A stretch of 64,000 nucleotides of DNA from Prevotella sp. (lineage in GTDB: Bacteria; Bacteroidota; Bacteroidia; Bacteroidales; Bacteroidaceae). The notes under the pieces were generated by a model. It was not told the DNA's origin. It saw only the letters and a list, made by a program, of their open reading frames with translations, and ran no database searches. Location: NCBI GenBank assembly GCA_022641735.1, contig JALCDQ010000001.1, positions 248,001-312,000 on the forward strand, written 5' to 3'. The position numbers and the translations under genes are program-made. Shown here in pieces: positions 7,952-16,776 of the stretch (positions within the stretch are counted from its first letter, which is position 1; each line of letters begins with the position of its first letter).

Positions 7952-8563
7952 ATGGCTATAAGCGACGGGATGGGCAAGACGCAACTGATGATAAAAAGAG
8001 CAACGGACATTGTCTGCGCGCTCATCGGAATGATTGTTCTCTCTCCCCTTTTTCTCGTTATCGCCATGATGCTGAAAATGCAGAGAAACGGACCGGTCAT
8101 CTTCCGGCAGGAGCGCGTGGGAAAAGGCGGAAAAGCCTTCACCATCTACAAGTTCCGCACGATGACCAGCGAGATTGAGGACAAAGGACCACAACTCGTT
8201 GCTACTTGCGATGACATCAATTCCACACGTCTGGAGCGGTTTCTTCGCAATCATCACCTTGATGAACTTCCACAACTGTGGAACGTACTCAAGGGAGATA
8301 TGTCAGTAGTAGGACCACGACCGGAACGCAGATACTTCATCGATAAAATCAAGGCAGCCGACAACCGTATCGAGCAACTCTATCAGATGAAGCCAGGGCT
8401 CACCTCTGAAGCTACGCTCTACAACGGCTATACGGACACTATGGAGAAGATGCTCCACCGCCTGGAAATGGACCTTCGTTATCTGCAACGCCGCTCTCTG
8501 TGGCTTGATTTCAAAATCACCGTGAAGACGGCCATCAACATTATTACAGGAAAGAAATTCTAA
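7952..8563 (+). CDS. Monotopic phosphoglycosyl transferase initiating capsule synthesis
   Basis: A 203-residue small-type bacterial sugar transferase (PF02397, PglC-like core). It should transfer a sugar-1-phosphate from a nucleotide sugar to undecaprenyl phosphate on the cytoplasmic face of the inner membrane, the first step of repeat-unit assembly. Visible features are the reentrant membrane helix at about residues 18-42, the IYKFRTM segment (65-71), the catalytic Asp-Glu pair D104-E105 in LDELPQLWN, and the VGPRPER motif (120-126). It lacks the N-terminal membrane bundle of WbaP/WcaJ. First gene of the locus, 6 bases before the export gene. The transferred sugar cannot be predicted. Confidence 0.9.
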   Translation: MAISDGMGKTQLMIKRATDIVCALIGMIVLSPLFLVIAMMLKMQRNGPVIFRQERVGKGGKAFTIYKFRTMTSEIEDKGPQLVATCDDINSTRLERFLRNHHLDELPQLWNVLKGDMSVVGPRPERRYFIDKIKAADNRIEQLYQMKPGLTSEATLYNGYTDTMEKMLHRLEMDLRYLQRRSLWLDFKITVKTAINIITGKKF

Positions 8564-8569
8564 CAAGAT

Positions 8570-11059
8570 ATGAAAAAATACATCTTATACACATTACTTC
8601 TGATGCTCATCCCTATGGGCGTCTGTGCTCAGTCGTCAATGACCGATGAGCAGGTGATGAGCTTTGTCGTCAAAGAGCATGCTGCCGGCACTTCGCAGGC
8701 ACAGATAGTAACAAAGCTGATGCAGAGTGGTGTCGACATCTCACAAATCAGAAGGGTGAGAAAGGAATATGACCGTCAAATTCAAAACAAGGGCTTAGGC
8801 ACTGTTGCCGATGAGGCTGTTGAAAAGGCTGACGACCGTATGCGCAAGAATAACGGCGAGAAGAAGAATGCTGCGAAGAATTCCAATTACCGCGTGGCAA
8901 AAGAAGGTGGATATAACCACACCTATGATAATAACGATGAGGACTATATGGCTATCGGAAATGAGCTGCAAGGCATGTTGCCTGATACGTTGAAAACGGA
9001 GGAACAAAGCCGTGGACCTAAAGTTTTCGGTAGGGATATCTTCAACAAGAAGAACCTTTCTTTCGAACCTAACATGAACATTGCTACGCCGCAGAACTAT
9101 CGATTGGGACCTGGCGATGCCGTCATCATCGATGTCTATGGGGCTTCTCAACGCACCGTGAACGCCACGGTGTCACCGGATGGAGAAATCACTATTCCTG
9201 ATTATGGACCTATTCAAGTGAGCGGACTAACCGTCAATCAAGCCAATGCCAAGTTGCGCGCTACGTTGGGCTCAAGATACAGCAGTTCGAGGGTGAAGCT
9301 CACCGTAGGACAAACCAAGACCATCATGGTGAATGTGATGGGCGAAGTGAAAGCACCAGGCACCTATACCCTATCTGCCTTTGCTACAGTCTTCCATGCC
9401 CTATATATGGCAGGAGGAACAAATGACTTGGGAACATTGCGTAATATTAAGGTGTACAGAAGCAACAAGCTCGTGAGCGTGGTAGATATCTATGATTATA
9501 TCCTCAATGGCAAGCTTACAGGCAACGTGCGTTTGGCTGACAACGATGTCATCGTTGTAGGGCCTTACGACTGTTTGGTGAATATCGTAGGAAAGGTGAA
9601 ACGCCCGATGTACTATGAGATGAAGAAAAACGAGAGCATCGGCACTCTGCTCAAATATGCAGGCGGATTCACGGGCGATGCCTATCGGCAAGCCGTGAGG
9701 CTGGTGCGCAAGACTGGGCGCGAGTATGCTGTCTATAACATCAATGAATTTGACATGAGCTCTTTCCACATAGCTGATGGCGACTCCGTGAGTGTAGATT
9801 CCATACTTACACGCTATGAGAACACCGTGGAAATCAAAGGGGCTGTCTTCCGTCCAGGCTTATATCAGTTAGGAGGCGACATCACAAGCGTGCGCTCACT
9901 GATTACTCATGCCGAAGGCTTAACTGAAGACGCCTTCACCAATCGTGCCGTGATGCACAGAATGAAGACTGACCGCTCACTGGAAGTAGTAAGCATAGAT
10001 GTGGCTGGTATCATGAATGGAACAGTCGCTGATATTCCATTAAAGGAAAATGACGTGCTTTTTATCCCTACCAAGAGCGAACTTCAGACCCAGCGCACCA
10101 TCACTATCCATGGTGAAGTGCTATATCCGGGTACTTACAAATATGCAGATAATGAGACTATAGAAGACTTCGTTTTGCAGGCTGGCGGACTCAAAGACCA
10201 GGCCTCTACTGTGAAAGTGGACATCTCACGAAGAGTACGCAATCCTAAAGCCCTCACCAACGACAGCATACTCTCGCAGACCTATTCGCTTGCACTGAAA
10301 GATGGATTCGTTGTTGATGGCCAAACAGGCTTTACCTTGATGCCTTTTGACGAGGTATACGTCCGCAAAAGTCCTGGCTTCTCATCACAAAAGAATGTCT
10401 ATGTAGATGGTCAAGCCGTGTTTACCGGCACTTATACGCTCAGCAAGAAAGATGAGCGTCTGAGTGACCTCATTAAGAAAGCTGGAGGCGTCACGGAATG
10501 GGCTTACGTGCAAGGAGCCCGCATCCTAAGGCATACCACTCCTGAAGACCGCGCGAAAATGGAAACACTCGCCAGACTATTGCAAGCACAATCAGGCAAC
10601 AAAGACTCCCTTAACGCAGCTCTTCTACAACTTTCAGACACTTATCCTGTAGGCATCGAACTCGAGAAAGCGCTGAAAAATCCGGGCAGCGATGCCGACT
10701 TGGTATTACGTGAAGGTGACATCCTCTCAATTCCAGAATATAACGGAACAGTCAAAATCAGTGGCGATGTGATGTATCCGAATACGGTAGCCTATGAGAA
10801 AGGCAAGCGTCCGGCTGCCTATATCGACGAAGCTGGAGGCTGGGGAAACAGAGCCAAGAAAAGCCATACCTTCATTATCTACATGAATGGTACAGTTGCA
10901 AGAGTAGGTCACAACGCCAAAGTCCGCCCAGGCTGCGAGATAGTAGTACCCAGCAAGCCCAAGCGTGACGGCAGCTCATTAGGCCAATGGCTAGGCATAG
11001 GCACCTCCGTTGCCTCCATTGCCACCATGATTGCCACAATTGCAAATCTGAGCAAATAA
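8570..11059 (+). CDS. Polysaccharide export protein with six SLBB-type repeats (Wza family)
   Basis: An 829-residue outer-membrane export protein, more than twice the length of Wza. Signal peptide is 1-20 (cleavage after CA); there is no lipobox, unlike Wza. A charged coil follows (about 30-110). The Poly_export domain is at about 170-250 (RLGPGDAVIIDVYG, SPDGEITIPDYGPI). At least six SLBB repeats then come, recognised by the recurring G-x-V-x-x-PG-x-Y and AGG motifs. The last ~25 residues (GQWLGIGTSVASIATMIATI) could be a membrane-crossing helix. It should form the periplasmic and outer-membrane channel for capsule export. Its base composition is like the housekeeping flanks, not like the A+T-rich genes that follow. 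Confidence 0.9.
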   Translation: MKKYILYTLLLMLIPMGVCAQSSMTDEQVMSFVVKEHAAGTSQAQIVTKLMQSGVDISQIRRVRKEYDRQIQNKGLGTVADEAVEKADDRMRKNNGEKKNAAKNSNYRVAKEGGYNHTYDNNDEDYMAIGNELQGMLPDTLKTEEQSRGPKVFGRDIFNKKNLSFEPNMNIATPQNYRLGPGDAVIIDVYGASQRTVNATVSPDGEITIPDYGPIQVSGLTVNQANAKLRATLGSRYSSSRVKLTVGQTKTIMVNVMGEVKAPGTYTLSAFATVFHALYMAGGTNDLGTLRNIKVYRSNKLVSVVDIYDYILNGKLTGNVRLADNDVIVVGPYDCLVNIVGKVKRPMYYEMKKNESIGTLLKYAGGFTGDAYRQAVRLVRKTGREYAVYNINEFDMSSFHIADGDSVSVDSILTRYENTVEIKGAVFRPGLYQLGGDITSVRSLITHAEGLTEDAFTNRAVMHRMKTDRSLEVVSIDVAGIMNGTVADIPLKENDVLFIPTKSELQTQRTITIHGEVLYPGTYKYADNETIEDFVLQAGGLKDQASTVKVDISRRVRNPKALTNDSILSQTYSLALKDGFVVDGQTGFTLMPFDEVYVRKSPGFSSQKNVYVDGQAVFTGTYTLSKKDERLSDLIKKAGGVTEWAYVQGARILRHTTPEDRAKMETLARLLQAQSGNKDSLNAALLQLSDTYPVGIELEKALKNPGSDADLVLREGDILSIPEYNGTVKISGDVMYPNTVAYEKGKRPAAYIDEAGGWGNRAKKSHTFIIYMNGTVARVGHNAKVRPGCEIVVPSKPKRDGSSLGQWLGIGTSVASIATMIATIANLSK

Positions 11060-11105
11060 TGATTCAAAATTCTTGTATTAATAATTAATTAAAGAAAAGT
11101 TAACA

Positions 11106-12161
11106 ATGAATGATACTGAAAATATAGAAAATAATTCTTATGCTATAGATTATAAAAAGGTGTTTTCAAAAATATGGGAAAGGAGGAAATTGTTTTATAT
11201 ATCATTACCTTTGGCTCTTATCATATCTTCTCTCCTTATTATTGGAGTGCCGAGATATTATACAAGCATTGTTAAACTGGCACCTGAGACAGAAACTCCC
11301 AGTGGCGCAAATTCATTGTCATCTATGGCTTCATCTATATTCGGTACAGATTTAAATATTACAAGTGACGCCATACAGCCGATACTTTATCCCGACCTAA
11401 TGGGGTCAAAAGATTTTTTAGTAAGTATGTTTCCTATTAAAATATCTAATGTTAACAACACCATTAAAGATATAACATATTATACATATCTTAAGAAAAT
11501 GCAAAAGACTGCATGGTGGTCAAAAATGTTTTCGGGTATCACAAAAATATTTTCGAAAAAGAAACTTCCTTCTAAATTTGATGGAACAGGAAAGGTAGAT
11601 CCGTTCAGAATGACAAAAGACCAAAATGATATTGCCTTACTTATTCAAAAAAATATAGAATGCAATGTAGATAAAAAAACTAATGTCATTACAATAGAAG
11701 TAACTGACCAGGATCCTCTAATATGTGCTACAATTGCTGATTCTGTAAGAAACAAATTGCAATCTTTCATAACAAATTATCGTACAAGAAAAGCGCGGAA
11801 TGATTTAGAATATTATAAAAAGTTAACTGAAAAAGCCAAGGCTGATTATGAAAAGGCAAGGATGTTATATGGAAGTTATGCAGATGCAAATACAGAAATA
11901 ATATTAGAAAGTTTCAAATCTAAACAGGAAGATCTTGAAAATGACATGCAATTGAAATTCAACAATTATTCTGCGGTTATGAATCAATTTCAACTTGCCC
12001 GTGCTAAAGTACAAGAACGAACACCTGCATTTACGATTCTTCAGTGTGCAACTGTTCCAATAAAACCAACAGGGCCAAAACGAATGATATTCGTATTATT
12101 TATGGTTTTTCTTACTTTCTTTAGCATATCTATTTATATATTGAAAGATATTTTGAAATAA
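11106..12161 (+). CDS. wzz: Chain-length determinant (Wzz family)
   Basis: A 351-residue inner-membrane protein with two transmembrane segments (about residues 33-52 and 328-348) and a large periplasmic coiled region, the architecture of Wzz co-polymerases. The proline-rich block TVPIKPTGPKRM just before the second membrane helix is the usual Wzz signature. There is no cytoplasmic Walker kinase domain, and no separate Wzc-type tyrosine kinase gene is present in the window. It controls the length of Wzy-made polymers. This gene starts the A+T-rich section of the locus. The start at 11106 leaves a 46-base gap after the export gene. Confidence 0.85.
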   Translation: MNDTENIENNSYAIDYKKVFSKIWERRKLFYISLPLALIISSLLIIGVPRYYTSIVKLAPETETPSGANSLSSMASSIFGTDLNITSDAIQPILYPDLMGSKDFLVSMFPIKISNVNNTIKDITYYTYLKKMQKTAWWSKMFSGITKIFSKKKLPSKFDGTGKVDPFRMTKDQNDIALLIQKNIECNVDKKTNVITIEVTDQDPLICATIADSVRNKLQSFITNYRTRKARNDLEYYKKLTEKAKADYEKARMLYGSYADANTEIILESFKSKQEDLENDMQLKFNNYSAVMNQFQLARAKVQERTPAFTILQCATVPIKPTGPKRMIFVLFMVFLTFFSISIYILKDILK

Positions 12162-12213
12162 CCACAGGCGGCACATTCAAAATTAAGGAATTTATTTTTT
12201 ATATAGGAACAGA

Positions 12214-13776
12214 ATGTGGGAAAAAACCGAAACAGAAACTAAATTCAATAAGTCAAAGCGCATTGCATCAAATACGGCAGTTCTGTTTATCCGTATGCTT
12301 ATTATAACAATAATAAGTCTTTACACTGTGCGAGTTGTTCTCAATGGATTAGGTGCTGAAGATTATGGCATTTTCAATACTGTAGCCGGTGTTGTAACTA
12401 CATCTTCTTTTCTTAGCAGCGTCCTTGCAATATCGGTTCAGCGTTTCTATTCTTTTTCTATGGGCAAGAATAATGACAAGGACTTAAATGAGATATTTTC
12501 ATCAAGTATAAACATTATAATATTATTGTCTTTAGGTATTATTATAGTGTTCGAAACCTTTGGCTTATGGTTTGTCAAAACTCAACTTACTATCCCATAC
12601 GGCAGAATGGAAGCGACACTATGGATTTATCAGTTTTCTCTTTTCTCTTTTATTTTCACAATCTTAGAAATTCCTTTCACTGCTGCCATATTCGCACATG
12701 AGGACATGAGCATTTATGCTGTAATTTCTACTGTAGACTGCTTTCTGCGCCTTACTGTCGCCTTCCTTATTGGTAAATTTATGGCTGATAACCTAATAAT
12801 ATATGGCTCTGGATTGTTAATAGTCTCTTTTATAATATTTCAATTCTATGCTATATATGGTTTAATAAAATATGAAGAATGCCATTATAAAAAAACTCAT
12901 AACACGTTGTTGTATAAAAAATTGCTTTCCTTTTCAGGATGGACTCTCTTTGGAAGTGCTGCCAGCACAGGAATGCAACAAGGAAACATTATTTTATTAA
13001 ATATTTTTTTCGGTCCAATAATTAACGCTGCTTTTGGAATTGCACTGCAAATCAACAATGCATTCAATGCCTTATCCAATAGTATAATATTGCCACTACG
13101 ACCTGCTATGATCAAAGCTTATGCAGAAAAAAATAATGATTATCTAAACCAACTCTTTTCTGTTGGAAACAAGTTTATTCTTTATTTCCTTCTTGCTATC
13201 GGGATTCCAATATTTTCTGAGATAGTTACGATTCTTACTTGGTGGCTTGGCAATATCAACAGCGACATAATTATTTTCTCTCGTTTAATCATAATATATA
13301 TTATTTTCTTAGGAATACATAGCCCAATAACGACAATCATGCAAGCCACAGGTCACGTTAAAGAATACCATCTTCCAGTTGAAAGCATCACTCTGATGTG
13401 TATTCCTCTAACATGGCTTTTTTTTAGTCTTGGATTTCCAGCTTACAGCGTTTTTATATCAATGATTACTGTCTGCATCTTGGCACATATTATCCGTCTC
13501 TTATGTCTACGTCATTTCTATAAAGAGTTTTCCATATTAGGGTATATTGTAACCTTAATTTTGCCTAGCTTATTCATTCTATTGATCGTCTCTGCTTTTA
13601 CGGTTTTTTTACACAGTGTAATCGTGTCTCCACTTACACGTACGATTTCAATATGCATTCTATCGCCATTATTATTGTTCTTTCTTGTCTATTTTATTGG
13701 CATAAATAAAGAAGAAAGGTCTATAACCATAGATTTCATCCGTTCATACTTTAATCAGAAAAAATGTCGCAAGTAA
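12214..13776 (+). CDS. wzx: Lipid-linked oligosaccharide flippase (Wzx)
   Basis: A 520-residue polytopic membrane protein with about 12-14 hydrophobic segments, of the MOP/polysaccharide transporter superfamily. The N-terminal stretch VVLNGLGAEDYGIFNTVAGV is the typical Wzx beginning. It should flip undecaprenyl-diphosphate-linked repeat units from the cytoplasmic to the periplasmic leaflet. Its end overlaps the start of the wzy gene by 13 bases, indicating translational coupling. It is A+T-rich like its neighbours. Confidence 0.88.
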   Translation: MWEKTETETKFNKSKRIASNTAVLFIRMLIITIISLYTVRVVLNGLGAEDYGIFNTVAGVVTTSSFLSSVLAISVQRFYSFSMGKNNDKDLNEIFSSSINIIILLSLGIIIVFETFGLWFVKTQLTIPYGRMEATLWIYQFSLFSFIFTILEIPFTAAIFAHEDMSIYAVISTVDCFLRLTVAFLIGKFMADNLIIYGSGLLIVSFIIFQFYAIYGLIKYEECHYKKTHNTLLYKKLLSFSGWTLFGSAASTGMQQGNIILLNIFFGPIINAAFGIALQINNAFNALSNSIILPLRPAMIKAYAEKNNDYLNQLFSVGNKFILYFLLAIGIPIFSEIVTILTWWLGNINSDIIIFSRLIIIYIIFLGIHSPITTIMQATGHVKEYHLPVESITLMCIPLTWLFFSLGFPAYSVFISMITVCILAHIIRLLCLRHFYKEFSILGYIVTLILPSLFILLIVSAFTVFLHSVIVSPLTRTISICILSPLLLFFLVYFIGINKEERSITIDFIRSYFNQKKCRK

Positions 13777-15092
13777 TAACAGATAACATATTGGCATCCA
13801 CATACCTAATAGTATGGGGGTTGACATTCATCTGGTATCAAAGAAAATATCATTCCATTGATGCGGGCAGCTTTGTTATAATAATGTACATCGTTTATGC
13901 AATATTTTCTATATTTTCAATAAATGATACGACATTATCAGAACTATCAGATTATAAGCCTTTAAAACTTTTTCCATATATATATCTATATGTAATGATG
14001 ATGATCGCTTTATCTCCATCTATATATAACCATAACAATCCTACAAAGACAATTGAAGATCCGCATACACACATATTAATAATTCTAAGTGTTATTATAA
14101 TAATTTGTTCCATTCTGCTCATTCCTGATGTCATCAAAAATCAAAGTTCCGGTTTGCTAAAGTTATTCACAGATACTGATGCAGGTAAAGACGCATACAT
14201 GGAACAACAAGAAAAAGCATCAGAAGCTGGATCTGCTATTAGGAACTTACCTGCTATAATATTTAATTCTTTATGTGATATATCAATTTTTTTATTTTAC
14301 TATTTTATATCCCTTAAAAAGAAAAAATACAAAATTATTATCGGTTTGACATTTTCAATTTGCATTGGGGTATTAATGCCAATTATGAATGGGCAGCGTA
14401 GTGGTGTTATCACAAGTATGCTAACAATAATAGGAGGATACATGCTGTTCAAACAATACTATTCTAAACGTATAAATAGAATTGTCAGGAATATTGGAAT
14501 TATTGCTATTTTTGTTATGGCACTTCCAGTTGCTGCTATTACAATGAGCCGATTTAGTAATTTTAATGCTCAAGTTAGCAGTTTCCTTTGCTGGTACGCA
14601 GGTCAAAGTAGCATTTATTTCAACAATGAAGCTCTTAACCCTGGAGGAACGAGGCATGGTGACAGGACCATGAATCTATTTAAACGATTAGTAGATCCTA
14701 AAACGCCTAAGAACTATGTGGAACGAAGAGACAAATACAGTAATCTTAGTATCGATGATAATGTCTTTACTACTTTTGTTGGAGATTTCACCATTGATTA
14801 TGGTCCTATTTCGGCTTTCTTTATTTTCGTAGTTTTTAACATACTTGTTCTTTTATCTTTTTATAAATGTCGATCTCGGGATGAAACGAGTAAATTACAT
14901 CAGCTATTATTGCTCTATTTTACAGTATGCATAAGTGTACAAGGAGGAATGTACCTTTTTACTTATTCAGACGTGGGTGGCAATCTGCGTTTAATTACAT
15001 ACACATTACTTTATTCATACTTGCGATATCATGAAGCCTTGCTTCATAAATTTCCATTAATGAAACAGGCTGAAATTATTTCTAACAAATAA
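13764..15092 (+). CDS. wzy: O-antigen/capsule repeat-unit polymerase (Wzy)
   Basis: A 442-residue membrane protein with about 10-11 hydrophobic segments and a longer periplasmic loop between about residues 280 and 340 containing several Arg and Asp residues, the pattern of Wzy polymerases. Family members have little sequence identity, so the call rests on topology and on its place directly after wzx with a 13-base overlap. It would join repeat units in the periplasm together with Wzz. About 110 bases after its stop an IS element is inserted, so the downstream genes probably need another promoter. Confidence 0.78.
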   Translation: MSQVITDNILASTYLIVWGLTFIWYQRKYHSIDAGSFVIIMYIVYAIFSIFSINDTTLSELSDYKPLKLFPYIYLYVMMMIALSPSIYNHNNPTKTIEDPHTHILIILSVIIIICSILLIPDVIKNQSSGLLKLFTDTDAGKDAYMEQQEKASEAGSAIRNLPAIIFNSLCDISIFLFYYFISLKKKKYKIIIGLTFSICIGVLMPIMNGQRSGVITSMLTIIGGYMLFKQYYSKRINRIVRNIGIIAIFVMALPVAAITMSRFSNFNAQVSSFLCWYAGQSSIYFNNEALNPGGTRHGDRTMNLFKRLVDPKTPKNYVERRDKYSNLSIDDNVFTTFVGDFTIDYGPISAFFIFVVFNILVLLSFYKCRSRDETSKLHQLLLLYFTVCISVQGGMYLFTYSDVGGNLRLITYTLLYSYLRYHEALLHKFPLMKQAEIISNK

Positions 15093-15191
15093 ATAGAACA
15101 GAAAAAATAACAGTTTACCGAGCAGGGCATAGATTATTTCACTATACTGATGGTATGCAAACGTTGAATGAATAGCAAGTCTGTCATATAT

Positions 15192-15200
15192 AGTTATGGA
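15192..15200 (+). repeat. Target-site duplication, left copy
   Basis: AGTTATGGA directly outside the left inverted repeat of the IS. The same nine bases lie directly outside the right end at 16498-16506. Confidence 0.75.
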
Positions 15201-15310
15201 CACTAGTGTCCACTAAATAAAATTAAGAGTCAATTGGCCATCATCAACGACACCAGGTGCATTTGGGGAAAAGAGTTCCTTTATAGGAGTTTTATCCAGA
15301 AGCGAAGCGC

Positions 15311-16369
15311 TCAAAATTTCAACACTTCATATGTACCTCTATGCAATTGAAGGTCATGCTCAAGAATGGCAACCATACAATATGCCGTGATAGCAGTAAA
15401 TATCTGGATTCGTACAGCGCTCTCGGTTGTTCCCCAAAAGGATTTGATTTTAAGATGCTGCTTTATCCATTTAAAGAAAAGTTCTACTTGCCAACGATAC
15501 TTGTAGAGAAGTGCAACCTGCTCAGCAGGTATCTCAAAATTATTGGTAATGTAGATAAAAGTTCTGTTCAAGGTCTCTGCATAATAAACAACTCGTCTAA
15601 GTTTCTGAGGATACTTCTTGTTGGAGGCATAACTAGTCAGTTCTATTTCTTGGTCAGAAAGTATGCCTCCGCTATTATGATTTGTGTCATTGCCTATTAT
15701 AACTTTATATTGCATACGATTTTTAGGCCAAATCACAAAATAGGAGCCAATCTCATTGATATGGAAGAGACGCTTAAGATCATAGTAACCACGGTCAAAG
15801 ACATAATAGGCACTTGTTTCATAAGGTATTACGTCCATTGCGTTTACATCATGAACCTTTGCCTCGGTTATATGTATGAATGTAGGGATATCTGTCTCGA
15901 CATCATAAAGCGTATGCAGCTTTATTCCAGCTTTAGCGTGTCTGAACCTCGCCCACCAAAAAACATTGAGACACAAATCTATTGTGGAAGAATCGAAAGC
16001 ATAGACTTTCCCGTCTATTACGAAGTCTGTATTGATACGTTTCTTTCGGGCCACGTCTATCATGTGATATGCGAAATCCTCAAATATCTGTGGATTGCGG
16101 ACCTCGTTTGCTTTCGACAGATTACTTCTCGTAACATTCTTGCCAAATCCCAGATGATAGGTCTTGTTGGAATGAGCTGCTATGGTCGATGTCAAATCTC
16201 GCAGACTGTCTCGTGTGGACAGTTGACCGAACATCATTACAAGCAGTTGGTTCCAGCAGGTAAAATGCTTAACGTATTTATTTCCTTCGTATTTCATGAC
16301 AATTCCATCAAATATTCTTTGAGGAAAGAACTCTATAAGTTGAGCGAATATATATTTTCCAGTGTTCAT
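15311..16369 (-). CDS. IS4-family DDE transposase, frameshifted near its C-terminus
   Basis: A 352-residue transposase of the IS4 type. The N-terminal part (DUF4372-like, residues 1-75) contains FAQLIEFFP and LLVMMFGQLSTRDSLRDL. The DDE domain shows D at AFDSSTIDL (first Asp), D at YYVFDRGYYDL (second Asp) and the YREK-type block LLYKYRWQVELFFKWIKQHL with the Glu. The frame ends early at TTG AAA TTT TGA. Reading one frame over from that point gives ILSASLLDKTPIKELF and continues to a stop at 15213-15215, which is the expected family C-terminus. A single A missing from an A run at about 15317 explains this. The catalytic residues are upstream of the shift, so residual activity is possible. Confidence 0.85.
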   Translation of the reverse strand: MNTGKYIFAQLIEFFPQRIFDGIVMKYEGNKYVKHFTCWNQLLVMMFGQLSTRDSLRDLTSTIAAHSNKTYHLGFGKNVTRSNLSKANEVRNPQIFEDFAYHMIDVARKKRINTDFVIDGKVYAFDSSTIDLCLNVFWWARFRHAKAGIKLHTLYDVETDIPTFIHITEAKVHDVNAMDVIPYETSAYYVFDRGYYDLKRLFHINEIGSYFVIWPKNRMQYKVIIGNDTNHNSGGILSDQEIELTSYASNKKYPQKLRRVVYYAETLNRTFIYITNNFEIPAEQVALLYKYRWQVELFFKWIKQHLKIKSFWGTTESAVRIQIFTAITAYCMVAILEHDLQLHRGTYEVLKF

Positions 16370-16471
16370 GTTTTGACTTTATTTCTTTGTGCAAGCAAAG
16401 ATAGTCAATTCAAATCGTCACCGAGAAAAACACCCTCTAAATGTTTAATTTATAATGTGTTACACTAAATG

Positions 16472-16497
16472 TTAATCATTTTAAGTGGACAGTAGTG
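16472..16497 (-). repeat. Right terminal inverted repeat of the IS
   Basis: Matches the left end at 15201-15226 in inverted orientation with a few mismatches. The common core is TGTCCACT. Confidence 0.75.
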
Positions 16498-16506
16498 AGT
16501 TATGGA
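16498..16506 (+). repeat. Target-site duplication, right copy
   Basis: AGTTATGGA, identical to 15192-15200. Confidence 0.75.
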
Positions 16507-16577
16507 CAATTAATAGTCAGCTTGCCCCATTAAATAAAAAATTATACCAAAGGTGTCATTTCCTCAGATTTTATTGC

Positions 16578-16762
16578 TATCTTTGTGCGCATGTCGATAT
16601 TCTTTATTCAAGAAGTTTCGCAGTTCTAATATAAGTGAATTTTTCGCCATGTACAAACACAGGGGTACTTATTGTTCCTCGAGGTGTTATAAAAAAATAA
16701 TAATATAACTGCGGAATTAAGGTGATATAAAGATTCTCAGTATAAAAATATCTGTATTTTTG
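16578..16762 (+). promoter_or_regulatory. Two candidate -7 elements upstream of the second half of the capsule locus
   Basis: TATCTTTG at 16578-16585 and TATTTTTG at 16755-16762 both fit the TAnnTTTG consensus. The second is 15 bases before the ATG of the WbsX-type gene. They could drive the genes cut off from the upstream operon by the IS. Confidence 0.45.
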
Positions 16763-16776
16763 TATAAAAAACAAGA

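Larger units (their letters stand above)
15201..16497 (-). mobile_element. IS4-type insertion sequence, 1297 bases
   Basis: Ends are inverted repeats of about 26 bases: the left begins CACTAGTGTCCACT (15201) and the right, read inward on the minus strand, begins CACTACTGTCCACT (16497). After that both continue A+T-rich and end in ATTAA. A 9-base direct repeat AGTTATGGA flanks the element, in the duplication range of IS4-family groups. It holds one transposase gene on the minus strand. It sits between wzy and the WbsX-type gene, in an intergenic region, and does not interrupt a recognisable gene. The intact duplication suggests a recent insertion. Confidence 0.85.

Noticed and set aside
15341..16468. 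375-codon open frame on the plus strand
   Set aside because: It is antisense to the IS transposase, which has clear DDE motifs; the plus-strand product has no family features.
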